Shown: positions 48,755 through 61,545 of the stretch, one piece after another | Layout of the letters: every line of letters starts with the position of its first letter | Numbering within the stretch: the first letter of the stretch is position 1 | Assembly (NCBI RefSeq): GCF_949987535.1 | Contig: NC_080080.1 | Coordinates: 60,486,668 to 60,550,667 of the forward strand | DNA: 64,000 nt | Direction: 5' to 3' | Source of the DNA: Balaenoptera acutorostrata | Taxonomy: Eukaryota; Chordata; Mammalia; Artiodactyla; Balaenopteridae | The notes under the pieces: model-generated | What the model saw: only the letters and a program-made list of their open reading frames with translations | What the model was told of the DNA's origin: nothing | Database searches by the model: none | Translations under genes and position numbers: made by a program

Positions 48755-49680
48755 ATCTCATGAAACATGGCTAGCCACTCATTATTGATGATGTGTTCCC
48801 TGATGCATGCAAAGAGCTTCTAGATGCAGGTGAAGCCGGTGGTGTCTTCCGCAGCAGACGTAGCCGAAAAAGCTGACAGAATTATTACAATGCATCAATG
48901 CGCTAGAAGCTTATTCTGGAGCAAATGGAATTCAAAAAAAAGTGAAGAAAGACTCACTATTAATAGATTCCAGTACTGTTGATCCTATGGTTTTGAGAGA
49001 ATTGGCCAAAGAAGTTGAGAAAATGGGAGCAGTTTTCACGGATGCCCCTGTTTCTGGTGGTGTGGGAACTGCTTGGTCTGGAAACCTCACATTTAGGATG
49101 GGAGGAGTTGAGCTGCTGTGGTGCGTGGGCTCCCACGTGGTGCATCGTGGAGCTGTTGGGACTGGCCAGGCTTCGAAGATGTGCAAAAACTTGCTGTTAG
49201 CTATTAGTAGGATTGGAACTGCTGAAGCTATGAATCTGGGAATCAGTTTAGGGCTTGACCCAAAACTCTTGGCTAAAATCCTAAATACGAGCTCAGGACG
49301 ATGTTGGTCAAGTGACACTTATAATCCTGTACCTGGGGTGATGGATGGAGTTCCCTCGGCTAATTACTATCAGGGCGGATTCGGAGCAACACTCATGGCT
49401 AAGGATCTGGGATTAGCATGAGGCTCTGCTACCAGCACGAAGAGCCCAATCCTGGGCAGTCAAGCCCATCAGATCTACAGGGATGATGTCTGTGAAGGGC
49501 TACTCAAAAAAAGACTTCTCATCCGTGTTCCAGTTTCTACAAGAGGAGGAGACACTCTGAGTTTGCCCTCTGGCTGTGAACACTGTTGAAACCAAACTGT
49601 GTCTTGGAGCCCCTTATAGCTCACTCCACAGGAAAATGGGCTTAATCAAAGGTCAACTGTCTGCTTTTGAGTGTCTAGGT

Positions 49681-49903
49681 CAGGGGTCCGCAACCCCTTG
49701 GCCTCGGACGGGTACCAGTCCGCAGCCTCTTAGGAACCGGGCTGCACAGCAGGAGGTGAGTCGCAAGCAAGCCAGCTAAGCTTCATGTCCCACTCCCTAT
49801 GGCTCACGTTACCGCCTGAACCTCACACACTCCGCCCCGCCTCCCTGGAAAAATTTGCTTCTAGGAAACCGGTCCCTGGTTCCAAAAAGGTTAGGGACCT
49901 CTG
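49681..49903. mobile_element. MER1-like hAT-Charlie element in the HIBADH pseudogene 3' UTR
   Basis: Starts caggggtccgcaacccc and ends aaggttagggacctctg, imperfect inverted termini of a hAT element. A perfect 8-base duplication, gtctaggt, lies at 49,673-49,680 and 49,904-49,911. At 223 bp it is shorter than the MER1 consensus I recall, so it seems internally deleted. An open frame crossing it (49,576-49,779) is meaningless. Confidence 0.88.
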
Positions 49904-50600
49904 GTCTAGGTCACAATAAATCCTGGGATTTTTCACCCATTTTAAACTGCTTATTCTTTTTATCTATTTAGCAAACATATCATCTGTAATTTTTTTTTCT
50001 GCAAGCCACTGATGGTAACTGCTAGTAGCTGGCTGATTGGCCTTTTTCAAAAGCTTGATTCCTGAGCATCTTCAGCTAAAACGCTGCCTACTTCAATCAG
50101 GATATTATTTACTCCACTTTACAAATAAAACCAAAATTTTTTTCAACAGGAGAAAATCTATCCTCGAGGAAAGAAAAGAAATTGGTGTGAGAAAAGGTGT
50201 TAGAGAAAGGGGAAGTATAGTGAATTACTACCTGTGTCCCTCAGAAAATTTATCCTGTTAACCCAGTGTTGATATTCTTGCATTGAGGTTACTGGTTTAT
50301 TTTCTAGGAGTTGATAAAGCAAGAGAACTCCTTGCTGCATGTTATGTAATTTGGACTCTGTTACATTATCTTGGTGTGCCCCTCTTGTAACAACTTCCGA
50401 TACTCGGCAAACTTTTTTTTTTTTTTATATTTTTGCTGCCTTGTACATTTTTACTGCATATTTTTTGACTTCAAAAGAATGACAGCTTTAGAACTGTTTC
50501 AGAGCCAACGATGATATGTGCTTTAGATAATTATTACACTATGCTAAATATAACCATATTATTTTGAATTCAAATACATTTCTATGCTGATAAAAAAAAA

Positions 50601-53600
50601 GAAGCACATTTCATCCATGTTTAAATAGTATCCTTCCTCCTCTAAAACTTAACATAGGATTCAATCTGATTCCTAAAGGGTTATTTTCTTCAACAGCAAG
50701 AGCTGACTTAGGCCATTTCTTGGCAGTGGAATCTGAGCATAGAGGTCCCTGTCTGACTGCCCTTTGATTCTCACTCACATTATCCTGGATGAATGTGATC
50801 GATGGGCATGCCCTTATGACTTAGCGCACTGATACTGCTCCTGATGAGGGTTAACGGCGTGGGCCACTTTAAATCTTGCCCAGCAAAGTGCTGACATCTG
50901 GGGTTTCCTATCAAGTTTACCAGATATTCCACAGTAATTTCTTAATTTACACAACATAAAAACACTGATACTGAGCTTAGGAAAGCATTTCATTGAAACA
51001 GATACAGAACACTACTCTACGAAACTGTTTAAAATTTGTGAGCAATTGCATTAAATAAACTCTAATATAAATTAATCTAATACAAGTAAACTAATAGTTA
51101 CAAAGCTATTGGTTGCTTCAGAAGCAGTGGCTACGGTTAACTTCAAAGTTGTTTCCTCAGTTCATTAAGAGAAGCAACTATTTGCTGTCAACTGATTCTT
51201 GGGGAAGCTTATTCCTTAGTTTGATGCTGATTCGCGTTATGAATATATAGGAACCATTACTGGTTCTTCCTTTCCATATTCAGTGCACCATTATACTTCT
51301 ATCCTCTTAAGATCTGGATATCTGTTACTGCTACTGTTGGCTGGAGCCTGGGAGGAGGAAAGCTATCAACAAAAAAGGTAAACAAGGTTAAAGATTTTTA
51401 GCATACCACTGAGACTTTTTATCTACTGTAATCATAAGAAATAATAATTAAAATTACTTATAGCCTGGTCAGGGAGACCTTGACTAAATTTTGGAAGCAT
51501 CCATGTTTCATAGAGTTTCAAGGGATAGATATTTCCTGTTATTAACTCTATATCCTCTTCACCTGGAACAGAGAGACCTTTCTCTGTTGAAGCAGTTTTG
51601 TCTTTTTCCTGGGCATTTTCAGTTTTCTCTTATTAGAGACTTGTAAAGCTTACATATACAAACTTACACATACACTTATAAAGCAAAGAAGGGGTAGAGT
51701 AGTCTTGAGAGGACATTGTTTTGTAGCAGGCACACCAGACAGATATAATATTCCCTGATTGCATTTGCCTCCTTAGCCCCATCTCCTTTGTGGAAAGCAT
51801 CAGCATTCTGACTGGTCTCCGCACCCCACTAACTGGACGGAACACTGCATTGGCATTCTTAGGGAGCACTGATGGTCGCTCCGGAAACTGTGGTTAGAGC
51901 TTGTGCAGCCAAAGTGCACAGGAAAGAAACAAATATACTTAATATGACATGCTTACTCTGTTTTTCTTAATTAGCACTTATTCCCTGTAAGAGGTTGATT
52001 TCTGCTTTGACAGGGAGTAATCGAACTCTGTATTCCCCCAAACCATAAAATTAAAGTTAACATACCTCAGCTTTTCATCCTACTGGAAGAAACGTATGAA
52101 ATTTAAAGTTATTTTTTAATTTCTGCTGTTTAGAATGCCTGAGGCCCATTCGCTGAACTTGTTAAAGAACAGTGTTAATGAGGGTATTTTTCGTTTCTTT
52201 TTTATCCTACCACAGCATGAATTCTCAGCCCAAAGTGTGCCCTGTTTCCCACAATAGACACACGGGAAAAAGTGCAAGTCTCTCACCACAAAGCATGAGA
52301 CAACTACAAATACTTCTCTCCCAGAGTTAACATTGATGAGAGTCTTTGTGGAAAAGAACTTCCTTTTTTTGCGGGAATACAGTAGAAATGCAAGTTGTAT
52401 TCTCCACAATTTCACTACTAGAAAAATAATTTCATAGTCCATACTTTTTATTGGTCTTCTTAAAAACATATACAGTGTTTACAATAAGGAGTAAAAGAGA
52501 AGATTTTCAATACGATGTTTCAAGGAGCATTTTCTAAAGGCAGGATCCAGTCCCAACTTTGAAAATTAACACACACCTATGAGATCAAAGAGTCACCTGC
52601 AAAAAATTTTATTATGTTTTTCTTTCATACTAGTTTCCTAAAGATGCACTGTTACTTCTTGGTAGTGAAATAGTCAGAAATGACTATATGGTGGCCCTTT
52701 GAGGAAGAAGTAGCTCTTGCATAAGTGTCTAGTGACCTTATCTCTTTTGATACAATACCTCTTGGTTTCAGAGGCTTGCACAGATTTCCTCTAAATGAAT
52801 AAACTTAGTAAGATTTTTCTAACTATCAATTAGTCTAAAAGTAGATTTAGGAATCTACTTCTGAAGCAGTTTTGTTAAGTAATTATTGGTCAATTCTCTT
52901 TCTGATTGGTACTTCTTTCTGCAAAACAAATCCCTGTACTTAGAACAATGAATACCACCATCCCTGGCTCCTTGATTATTACACAGTGATGTTTCTTGAG
53001 AAAAAAAGCTTACCCTTTTTTTGGGGAAACTTCAGTCCATGAAATAAAACTTCATTAAATCTAGATCTGCTTCTAATTCCAGTGTGATGCAGATCAGTAT
53101 CCCCTTTCTTTCGACTTTCCAGGCTGTGTGAAGAGAATGGTATGGTTTGGTTTAGGAAGGGTTGTAGCTTAAGAGGATTGCATTATGTTTCTGTGTCACT
53201 TTGCGGGATTTTATTTCAATACTATCTTATATCCTGTTCTGTAAAAACACCATAGTCATTCTCTTACTTATTATTAAATAATTAAACGCTGCCCTTTGTT
53301 TACTTTCCCCTTTTGATCAGAAGACTCCTCTCCACTCTAGGCCTTGATCTCAGTTCCAATTCATCAGCTTGTAGTAGCTACACTTCTGATTTCTGAAGTC
53401 AGACAGATATGGGTCCCATTTCTGGCTTCATCAGTTATAATTTAGTCTTTGATATATGCATAACAGAGCTGGCAATGACAAACATTTTGCTTCTTCTTAT
53501 TTTCCCAGGGTTCTTTGCATTTTAATAGAGGATCACACTATTTTAAGTAGAGTTGGGATGGGGTGGAAAGAACGAGCAGGAAAACGTGCTTTTAGGAAGA

Positions 53601-55389
53601 TCTGAAATACAAATCACATGGAGGTAACTGCTTGAGAGAAAACCACCCCTACCTGAGTATTGTCAATAAAGTAGCACAGGGAGGCAAACAAATAAATTGT
53701 TCACTAAATATATTCTTCTTTAGAAGAGTAAAATTCACAAGAAAGCCTCATTGCAAATAAAATATATTTGTTTTCCTAAAGGAAGATATTTGAAAAGTAA
53801 TAGTAAATACCTACTTTGACCTTCTGTGTCCCTAGTGTTCTATCTCCACTAAGTTTTATGAACACTACATAGAGGAGGAGCCTGAATCTCAAAGACCGTA
53901 AGTAAGAGATGGATTCCAGAGGCTTTGCAAGGTCCATTATGCCCCATGACTTCCTATTGCTTGTGCTGTTCATCCAGATAGGTGCTCAGGATACCAGAAT
54001 GAATACATCTCTTTCAAGAGGTTTTTAACAGACATTAGATAATAAACAAGCACAACACCTAACAAATAGAACAGAATGCTTTATTTAAAGCAGACACAGA
54101 ATAAATGCTCACCTAGTATCATTTAAATCCCCTTTAAATTATTTTTTGAATCAACATGTTTATATTTGAGGGTATTTTCTTATTTTTTCCTAGTTCCCTT
54201 TACTTGCACCTCCTTTCTTTTTCTCTTTTCCCAACTGAAATGTTTATGGTTTCAAAAGTAATTACTTCTTGAAGAAAGTTTTCATGTATACTAAGTGCTA
54301 CCTAATGGAAGCCATAAGCATAGAGTCTGCTAGCATTTAGAGTGGTATAATACATATGTCAGGTTGAATCAAGTGGAAGAGAAGGTTAATCATTCTTTTA
54401 AATTGGCAGTGTTGCCGGAGGTGGATTAATATGCTTTTTGAATCTCTTATGTGCTGTAAGGCTCCTTGATCACAATCACTATGTTCATGGTTTAGGTTTT
54501 GAATTAGAGGTGTCTCCTGGGGTCAGCTGGGCCAACTCCCTTAATCTCTCTGGCCATATTAGGTGATAGTTTTCTCATTTCAATGCATGATCTATGTTAG
54601 AGGGAGTGTTGACTATACCAGACTCTTAACGTGGGCACCCAGAAAGTGGAAGAATGAAAAGAGTGGAAGCACTCTTTTCATTGTGAATATAGTCCTTCCC
54701 TTAGGTAAGGCAGGAACACCATGAAAAATAGAAAGTTCTCGGGTGTCTGTGGAAGCTGGAGTGCTCTCGACCTGTCAGCTCACTGGCAGAGCAGGCTTCG
54801 TCCAGACACTAGAGAACAAAATGTGAAATTGGCACAAGCCAGCCTTTCCATTGCACAGGATATCCCTATTTAAATTTGACAACCAGGATATTTTACAATT
54901 TGAAATTCTTGTCATCTGGTTTTCTTTAGTTTCTTCTTTGGGATGAAAAGACTGAGAAGCTTGTTAAAAAATCTGGAATTCTGATGGTGAGGCTTAACCA
55001 GATCTATTGAGTCATCAATCAGCAAACATTGACCAACGCTTACCATTCCCTCAGGTACTATACTAAGGACCCAGACATGTCTCAGATAGTGGCCTTGCTC
55101 ATTCACTGTATTTACAGTACTTTTTTCTAAATGTAACCAGAGTTCAGGTAAAGACAAGACATTGATTTGAGTCTGAAGTAAACAAAGCTGACTGGTCTGA
55201 TCCCTTCAGTTCCCAAAATTATTTTGTTTCAGGTAGTAATTTTCCCAGACCAATAGAACAGAGTCCTATCATCTATTTATTTAATATTTTATCACAATAG
55301 TCCTTGCCCCTTTGAAATTAAGTTAGGAAAGAAAGGGTAATCTGATGTCATTTTAAATGAAATTTCACAAATTATTAGAGCTAAAAGGT
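50601..55389. other. Unassigned sequence with weak MIR/L2 traces
   Basis: About 4.8 kb with no recognised gene. Weak MIR-like traces are at about 53,390-53,440 (ctgaagtcagacagatatgg), 53,810-53,960 and 54,515-54,590; an L2-like antisense 3' end is at about 55,010-55,110. Open frames such as 52,116-52,469 (-) have no domain I recognise. Confidence 0.45.
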
Positions 55390-55870
55390 GTCTTTATTCA
55401 CTCAGCCAACATGTTGAGCACGTACTATGGGGCAAGCACTGTGCTTATGGGTAAGAGATAAAAGAAAAAATAAAGGCCAGAGGGGCTCAAAAGAGAGTGT
55501 GAGAGATGCATAAACAACTCATTACAATCGAATAGGGATAGTCTATTAAATAAATAGATCATAAAAATGTAACTTTGTAAAACAGAACTTGGAGTAAATA
55601 ACCCTGCTAGGGGATATTGAAGAGGATGTCAACAATGAGGAGGTCTTGGAATTAGGTTTTGAATGTCAGTAGGAATTTTCCACGTGGAGAGAAAGTCAGG
55701 GGCATACCAGGCAGAAGGAACATCCTGGACTTGAGAACCAACACAGTATATTTAAGAGATTATAAATGAGATTTTTTTGACTAGAGCATAGGGTATAAGT
55801 TGCCAAATGGTAGAAAATAAAGTATAAAAGTTAGGCTGGAATAAAAGTATAAAGTGTCATAATTCTTATG
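55390..55870 (-). repeat. L2 3' end, antisense
   Basis: ttcactcagccaacatgttg, then ggcaagcactgtgcttatgg and ccaggcagaaggaacatcct, the complement of the L2 3' end and neighbouring coding region. Confidence 0.65.
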
Positions 55871-56766
55871 ATGAAAGATAGGTGTTTTCCTACAAAATGG
55901 GTTACTTATAAATATTTTAAAAATAGAGACCGTTGTGTAAGGCATGAAAAAACACTAAATCAGAGTTGTACTGAGCTCAGGCTTAGTGGTGAAAATTTCT
56001 GTATTTTGTTTTCCAGGTTGGATATTGTTACAATTCTTTAACATTTCTTTTTCCTAAGTAAAGGCATCTGTTGAAAATATGGGATCCATTTTATCCTGGG
56101 GAAGTTTTGTCTTAACCTTTCTTCTATGTATTTTTTCTCTTTAAAATGCTTTTGCATAATCTAATCATATGAAGTTCGGATACTTGAAGTACCTGCTCAT
56201 ATTCTCTCTTTGACATAATTGGGAAGTCTTCTCTAATTTTGAGACTACCATGACTGCTCTCTTATGTTGGTTATTCCTGTAGATGAACCAATTTTAGGTT
56301 CATCTGAGAGATTAGTTAAACTTAATCCTCACAGATTGATTCAGCAGGTCTGAGAAGATATCTCAGAATATGTATATAGAGAGATAAACAATAAGAACTT
56401 ACAGTAAGCACAAAAACAAAACAAAATTATAAAGATCATTCATAATTTTTCATAAGATCTTATTTTCTCTCATTTCTCTCTTATTTTTTTCATAGCTTTT
56501 CTTTAATCATATGAAAAAGAAGGGAATTTACCTGGCATAACAAAAGATATGCAAAACTTAAGGAAACACAATTTTCTTAAATTTCTCAAACTTATTTGTA
56601 TAGGATTCAGAATGCACTTAAAATAATTAAATGACTTAAGCTAATTCTTTTTTATTGCAAACTGTTTTAACCCCAATTAACCAAGCAAGAAACTGAGAGC
56701 CATTCTTTACTCTTCTCCCCTCCCTTAAACTCTGATTGGAACAATCCCTAAGAGTTGTCATAATTA

Positions 56767-56769
<3 letters not shown>
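55871..56769. other. Unassigned AT-rich sequence
   Basis: No gene or named repeat recognised. Confidence 0.45.

Positions 56770-56817
<48 letters not shown>
56770..56817. repeat. (TA)24 microsatellite
   Basis: Uninterrupted TA dinucleotides of 48 bases, followed by cacacatatatatg. It can fold on itself and is likely length-variable. Confidence 0.97.
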
Positions 56818-56827
<10 letters not shown>

Positions 56828-56929
56828 TATGTCCATTCTTCTCTATGTCCATTGTCGTATCTTTTACATTTCTTACTCGGATGTAACATCCCAGTTCACT
56901 TTTTCCCTGACTCCAGTATTATTTCTGTC

Positions 56930-57440
56930 TTATTTATTCTCTGCATCGCCACCTAAATTTCACTCAATGGCTTAGAGCTCTTCGATAGTTTCTCTTTAAT
57001 TTTGGGGAAAAGGCTTCAAGCACTGTGCTCTTGCCTACGAGTCCACCCTTATCTGGTTCCTCTATCCTTACTTAGCATCTCCTTCTTCCATAAATTTTCA
57101 GCAACACTCAGTAGACTTCAGGGTTAGACTTCTCTTAATGCTGAACTTTCTACAGGTTATATCATCAATTTGTATCATTCTTTACCCATTCAATCCTTGG
57201 TTAATGCACTCTCATCATATAAGTTTCAAAATAAACAGTGAATCTCTGGCTTTTCATGACTTCCATTAGAGATTAAATTCCCTTTCAATGTGTTCTTATA
57301 AAACCTGGCTGTCCAGTTACCTATGAGAGGTATAGTTATATTTTATAGTTCATTTCCCCTACTACATTGTAAACTCCACGTGAACCATGTCCTTATTTAC
57401 CAGTGTTGTAGGTACTCAATGAATATTTATTCTGTTAAAA
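56930..57440 (+). repeat. L2 LINE 3' part, sense
   Basis: Shows the late L2 coding region (ctcaatggcttagagctctt, then gagtccacccttatctggtt) and 3' end (ttgtaaactccacgtgaacc, gtaggtactcaatgaatatt). Confidence 0.65.
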
Positions 57441-57479
57441 GATTTATTCTGTTAAAAGTTAAGAGACTGTTTATGTTCC

Positions 57480-59560
57480 ATAAATAAGAGAAAATGTAGC
57501 TCAGAACCAAGTAGTGGCAAGAGAGTTGAATAAAAGTGGACAATATTGAGAGATAGTAGGAATTTAGGTTAGACAATACTTGGTTACTGAATTAATTGTG
57601 AAGGTGAGGGATGATTATACAGAGTCCAGAGTTTTATTATTTTTTTAAATTGATTTTTATTAGAGTATAGCTGCTTTACAATGTTGTGTTAGTTTCTGCT
57701 GTACAGCAAAGTGAATCAGTTATACCTATACATATATTCCTCTTTTTTATATTTCTACCCATTTAGGTCACCAGAGAACATTGAGTAGAGTTCCCTGTGC
57801 TATACCATAGGTTCTCATTAGTTATCTATTTTATACATAGTAGTGTATATATGTCAATCCAAATCTCCCAATTCATCCCACCCCCCTTACCCCACCTTGG
57901 TATCCATGTGTTTGTTCTCTACATCTGTGTCTCTATTTCTGCTTTGCAAATAAGTTCACCTGTACCATTTTTCTAGATTCCACATATAAGTGATATTATA
58001 CAATATTTGTTTTTCTCTTTCTGACTTACTTCACTCTGTATGACAGTCTCTAGGTCCATCCATGTCTCTGCAAATGGCACTATTTCATTCCTTATTATGG
58101 CTGAGTAATATTCCATTGTATATATGTACCACATTATCTTTATCCATTTCTCTGTTGACGGACATTTAGGTTGCTTCAATGTCCTGGCTATTGTAAATAG
58201 TGCTGCAATGAATATTAGGGTGCATGCATCTTTTTGAATTATGCTTTTCTCCAGGTATATGCCCAGAAGTGGGATTGCTGGGTCACATGGTAGTTCTATT
58301 TTTAGTTTTTTAAGGAACCTCCATACTGTTCTCCATAGTGGCTGTACCAATTTACATTCCCACCAACAGTGTAGGAGGGTTCCGTTTTCTCCACATCCTC
58401 TCCAGCATTTATTGTTTGTAGATTTTTTGATAATGGCCATTCTGACCGGTGTGAGGTGATACCTCCTTGTAGTTGTGATTTGCATTTCTCTCATAATTAG
58501 TGATGTTGAGCATCTTTTCATGTGTTTGTTGGCCATCTTTGGAGAAATGTCTATTTAGGTCTTCCGTCCATTTTTTCATTGGGTTGTTTTTTTTGATATT
58601 GATCTGCATGAGCTGTTTATATATTTTACAAATTTATTTATGTTTATATATTTTGGAGATTAATTCCTTGTCAGTTGCTTCATTTGCAAATATTTTCTCC
58701 CATTCTGAGGGTTGTCAGAGTCCAGAGTCTTCAGTGTTTCCCCAGTATCCAACTTGGACAACTGTAAAAATAGTGGTGGTATAAATGATGTAGAGAGATG
58801 AATAGTGGAAGTAAGTTTTGAAGGTAAAATTAATCGTTCAGTAACATCACATAATTAATTTTAAGTGTCCAGGTTATATTTGGGCAGAGTTTTTCAGTTG
58901 GCAATTAATTAGGTTTGTAAGAGACTCAGGAGAGAGATAGGTAAGCTTTAGGTCAAGATCTCTGATATATATGGTGGCTGGAATCACAAGAGTAGATGAG
59001 ACCATCTATCAAGGGCTGAAGAGAGCTTCTGAGAAATACACATCTCTTGGGAGAGGGCAAAGTGAGAGTGCCCAATGAAAGAGATAAGGATGTCCAGAGG
59101 CAGGAGGAAGACATAGCAGATTAAGATGCTACTGTTGTTAAGGTGAAAGATTTTTCTGAGATGACAAGTTTGATCAACAAAATCAAATATTGCTGAAAGG
59201 TGACATAATGACCAAACAATATTCATTCAATTTAATCACAAATTAAATGTTGGTGAATGCAATTCCAGTGCAGTTATGTAAGAAGAAAATAGCAAAATTG
59301 TGTGAGTCACGAGGTACATAAAGAAAATACAGACAATGAGAATAAATACAATTTTTGATTAATTGTACTGTGAAATTAGGAAGAGAGAAAAGGTAGCTAG
59401 AGAATTATTTGGCATCAAGCAAGAGTAATTTTGAATGGGAGGGGGCCAAAATAAAATTGCTAAAGAGGAAAACCTTAACAATACCAATGAGATGGGAAAA
59501 TGAATGGAAGATACTGAGGAAGTGAGAATAGGTATTTATAAACTATGTAGAAAAGCTAAC
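57480..59560 (-). repeat. L2 LINE, antisense, split by a LINE-1
   Basis: The left part (57,480-57,632) and right part (58,729-59,560) together read as the complement of the L2 reverse-transcriptase region (taagtgtccaggttatattt, tgatcaacaaaatcaaatat, agagaaaaggtagctagaga). The LINE-1 at 57,633-58,715 sits between them. Confidence 0.68.
57633..58715 (-). mobile_element. 5'-truncated LINE-1, antisense, inside L2
   Basis: The minus strand carries the ORF2 C-terminus ([18 protein letters not shown] with the C-X3-C-X7-H-X4-C pattern; stop near 57,975) and a short 3' UTR ending at the T-rich 57,633-57,650. A perfect 13-base duplication, cagagtccagagt, lies at 57,620-57,632 and 58,716-58,728. The 3' UTR differs from that of the copies at 0 and 13.8 kb (no G-rich block seen), so it is a different subfamily. 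A small internal duplication around ttatatatttt is at 58,616-58,655. Confidence 0.93.
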
Positions 59561-60615
59561 CTTGTACGTAAAGAGAAAAAGTTAGTTAGGGGTGTTTTTG
59601 CTTTATAGTCTGTGTTTTCTCTGTGAAATAAGTTTGATGGGACGTGATGTCACCTCGAGATATTGCTCATCAAATATCCTAGGTGCTTATCTACATTTTT
59701 CATCCTCCTTTGTAGTTAGACTGTTGTCCTTTGATTAGTTGTGGCCAGTGGCAAATAAGCAGAATAAAGTGTATCACTTCTGAGCTGAGGTCATTAGGAG
59801 CCAATGTCCCTCTTGTCTGGTCCTCTGCTATGGTGACATTGGAGGCCACATAGTCCAGATGACGTGGCTGCAAGATGGATCAAGACCATGTGATCTGTAA
59901 GGGCTTTACTTAGTAGAGAAATAACTTACTAGCATTTTCCACTGAGATTCCTGTGTTAAATAGATCTCCCTGTGAGAGCTCAGAGAGCATAGCGAAGGCT
60001 GAAATGACAAAGGCAGAGGGAGAGATGTTGGTAACATATGGAAGGTGCCTGGCAGATAATATATTAAATGGTAAACAAAGCTGCTGCAGTAAGAGAGAGA
60101 GTATATAAGAGATGAGAAGAAGACCAACTGTATGTAGTATCTAGCGCTAAGGAGTGAGGAGAGAAACAACTGAAAAAAATAAAAAAAGAATGATCAGAAA
60201 GAAGCTAGGTAGTATGTCAACAGAAATCATAAGATTGCTATAAAACATAAAGGAAGGTAGTTTTAAAAGAAGCACCATTTAATGGAGTCAGTTGTTTCCC
60301 AAAGGGAAAATCCTATGGGAACTGAAAATAAACCATCTGATTTGATGACTAAACTTTTATGAACAAAAGTGGAACCATTTCAGGAAAGTCATGGGAGAAG
60401 ACGCTGTGTTACAGTGGGGAGGGTAATCAATACATTGTGAGGAAAGGTGCCTTCATTTCCAAGAAATGCCAATTAAGAAGTGAAGAGAGCATTTAAAGGG
60501 AAGGGATAATGTAAGAAAAATTTTTTAAAAAATTTTAATTAAGGAAACTTGAATAATTCCTAGACAAAGAGGAAGGTATTAGTGAGAGACTGAAAATCAG
60601 AGAAAGCTATCTTAA
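59561..60615. other. Unassigned, possible MLT1-like LTR fragment
   Basis: At about 59,640-59,900, tggccagtggcaaataagca and cacttctgagctgaggtcat resemble a sense MLT1-type LTR; boundaries cannot be read. The rest is purine-rich and unassigned. Confidence 0.4.
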
Positions 60616-60620
60616 GATGT

Positions 60621-61025
60621 TGTTATGGACTGAATTGTGTCCCCCCAAAAATTATATGTTGAAGCCCCTCTCAATTTTACTGTAGAAGATAGGAGATAGG
60701 TCCTTTAGGGAGGTAGTTGAAGTTAAATGAAGTCATAAGGGTGGGGTAATAATCTGACAGGCACTGATGGTGTCCTTATAAGAAGAGGAATAGATTCCAG
60801 AGATCTCTCTCCCTCTGCTTATAGAGGAAAGGCCATGTGAGGACACCGTGAGAAGACAGCCATCAGCAAGCCAGGAAGATTGTTCTCACCAGAAACCAAT
60901 TCTGATGGTATTCAATACCTTAATCTTGGACTTCTACCCTCCAGAACTGTGAGAAAATAAATTTCTGCTGTTTAAGTCTTTCAGTCTATAGTATTTCACT
61001 ATAACAGCCCAACCAGACTAATACA
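60621..61025 (+). mobile_element. MLT1-type solo LTR, sense
   Basis: 405 bp, tgttatggactgaattgtgt to cagactaataca, with TG...CA ends. Internal gtccttataagaagaggaat, aaaggccatgtgaggacacc and cagaactgtgagaaaataaa are hallmarks. Five-base flanks gatgt and gacct agree at three of five positions. Confidence 0.88.
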
Positions 61026-61339
61026 GACCTTCATGTACACTGCAATATACAGAAGCTAAACAATGATTGTGAGCCAGAGATTACATCTTGAACAGAAGTG
61101 TAATGACGCTTGTGGTACTCACAACTTCACGAATTTTGTCAGAAAGATGTGAAAAAAAGTCAGTCAAACAACAGTGCTGATAGTGGACATTTTCTTTATG
61201 TTTTTTCCTTGTAAAACTGACCTAGAGGAATGGAGGATGCACCCTCAAAATATAACAGCCCTCAAAAATTATAATAACTATTACACTAAATAATTATAAA
61301 TAATAAAATAATTAATAATAGCCCTCAAAAATATTAAAG

Positions 61340-61545
61340 GAACAATTGCTTTATTAGCCAGACCAGGTACCATGCTGCATGCACTTTATATCACTTTCTG
61401 TATTTTCTAAGTTCTATATGATAATTATTTCCATGTTTCAGATTAAGAAATTGAGACACAATATGACACTTGTGGTAGCTAAACCAGATATTAAACCCAA
61501 GTCTTTAAATTTCCAAAACATATGCTCTTTCAATCCATCATGCCA
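61340..61545 (-). repeat. MIR SINE, antisense
   Basis: tttccatgtttcagattaag, then aaattgagacacaatatgac and taaaccagatattaaaccca, match the complement of MIR. Confidence 0.65.

Larger units (their letters stand above)
48140..50600 (+). pseudogene. HIBADH: Processed pseudogene of 3-hydroxyisobutyrate dehydrogenase
   Basis: The parent enzyme is a mitochondrial NAD-dependent dehydrogenase of valine breakdown (3-hydroxyisobutyrate to methylmalonate semialdehyde). The coding part runs from a mutated start (GTG at 48,233-48,235) to a TGA at 49,558-49,560, without introns. The order is: transit-peptide-like N-terminus (AASLRLRGATSGLW), Rossmann segment GFIRVGNVGNPMAKDLM, then DAPVSGGVGTA, GTGQASKMCKN and SSGRCWSSDTYNPVPG. 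The G-X3-K-X3-N catalytic pattern survives; the first Gly of GxGxxG is changed (GFIRVG). Breaks: TAG at 48,772, a frameshift near 48,835, a loss of about 11 bases near 48,895, an in-frame loss of about seven codons near 49,110, TGA at 49,419 and a frameshift near 49,480. The 3' UTR reaches an A run at 50,592-50,600. Two later elements sit in it. Not functional. Confidence 0.93.

Noticed and set aside
52116..52469. 117-codon minus-strand frame
   Set aside because: Considered as an exon, but no recognisable family and no clear splice sites; treated as chance.
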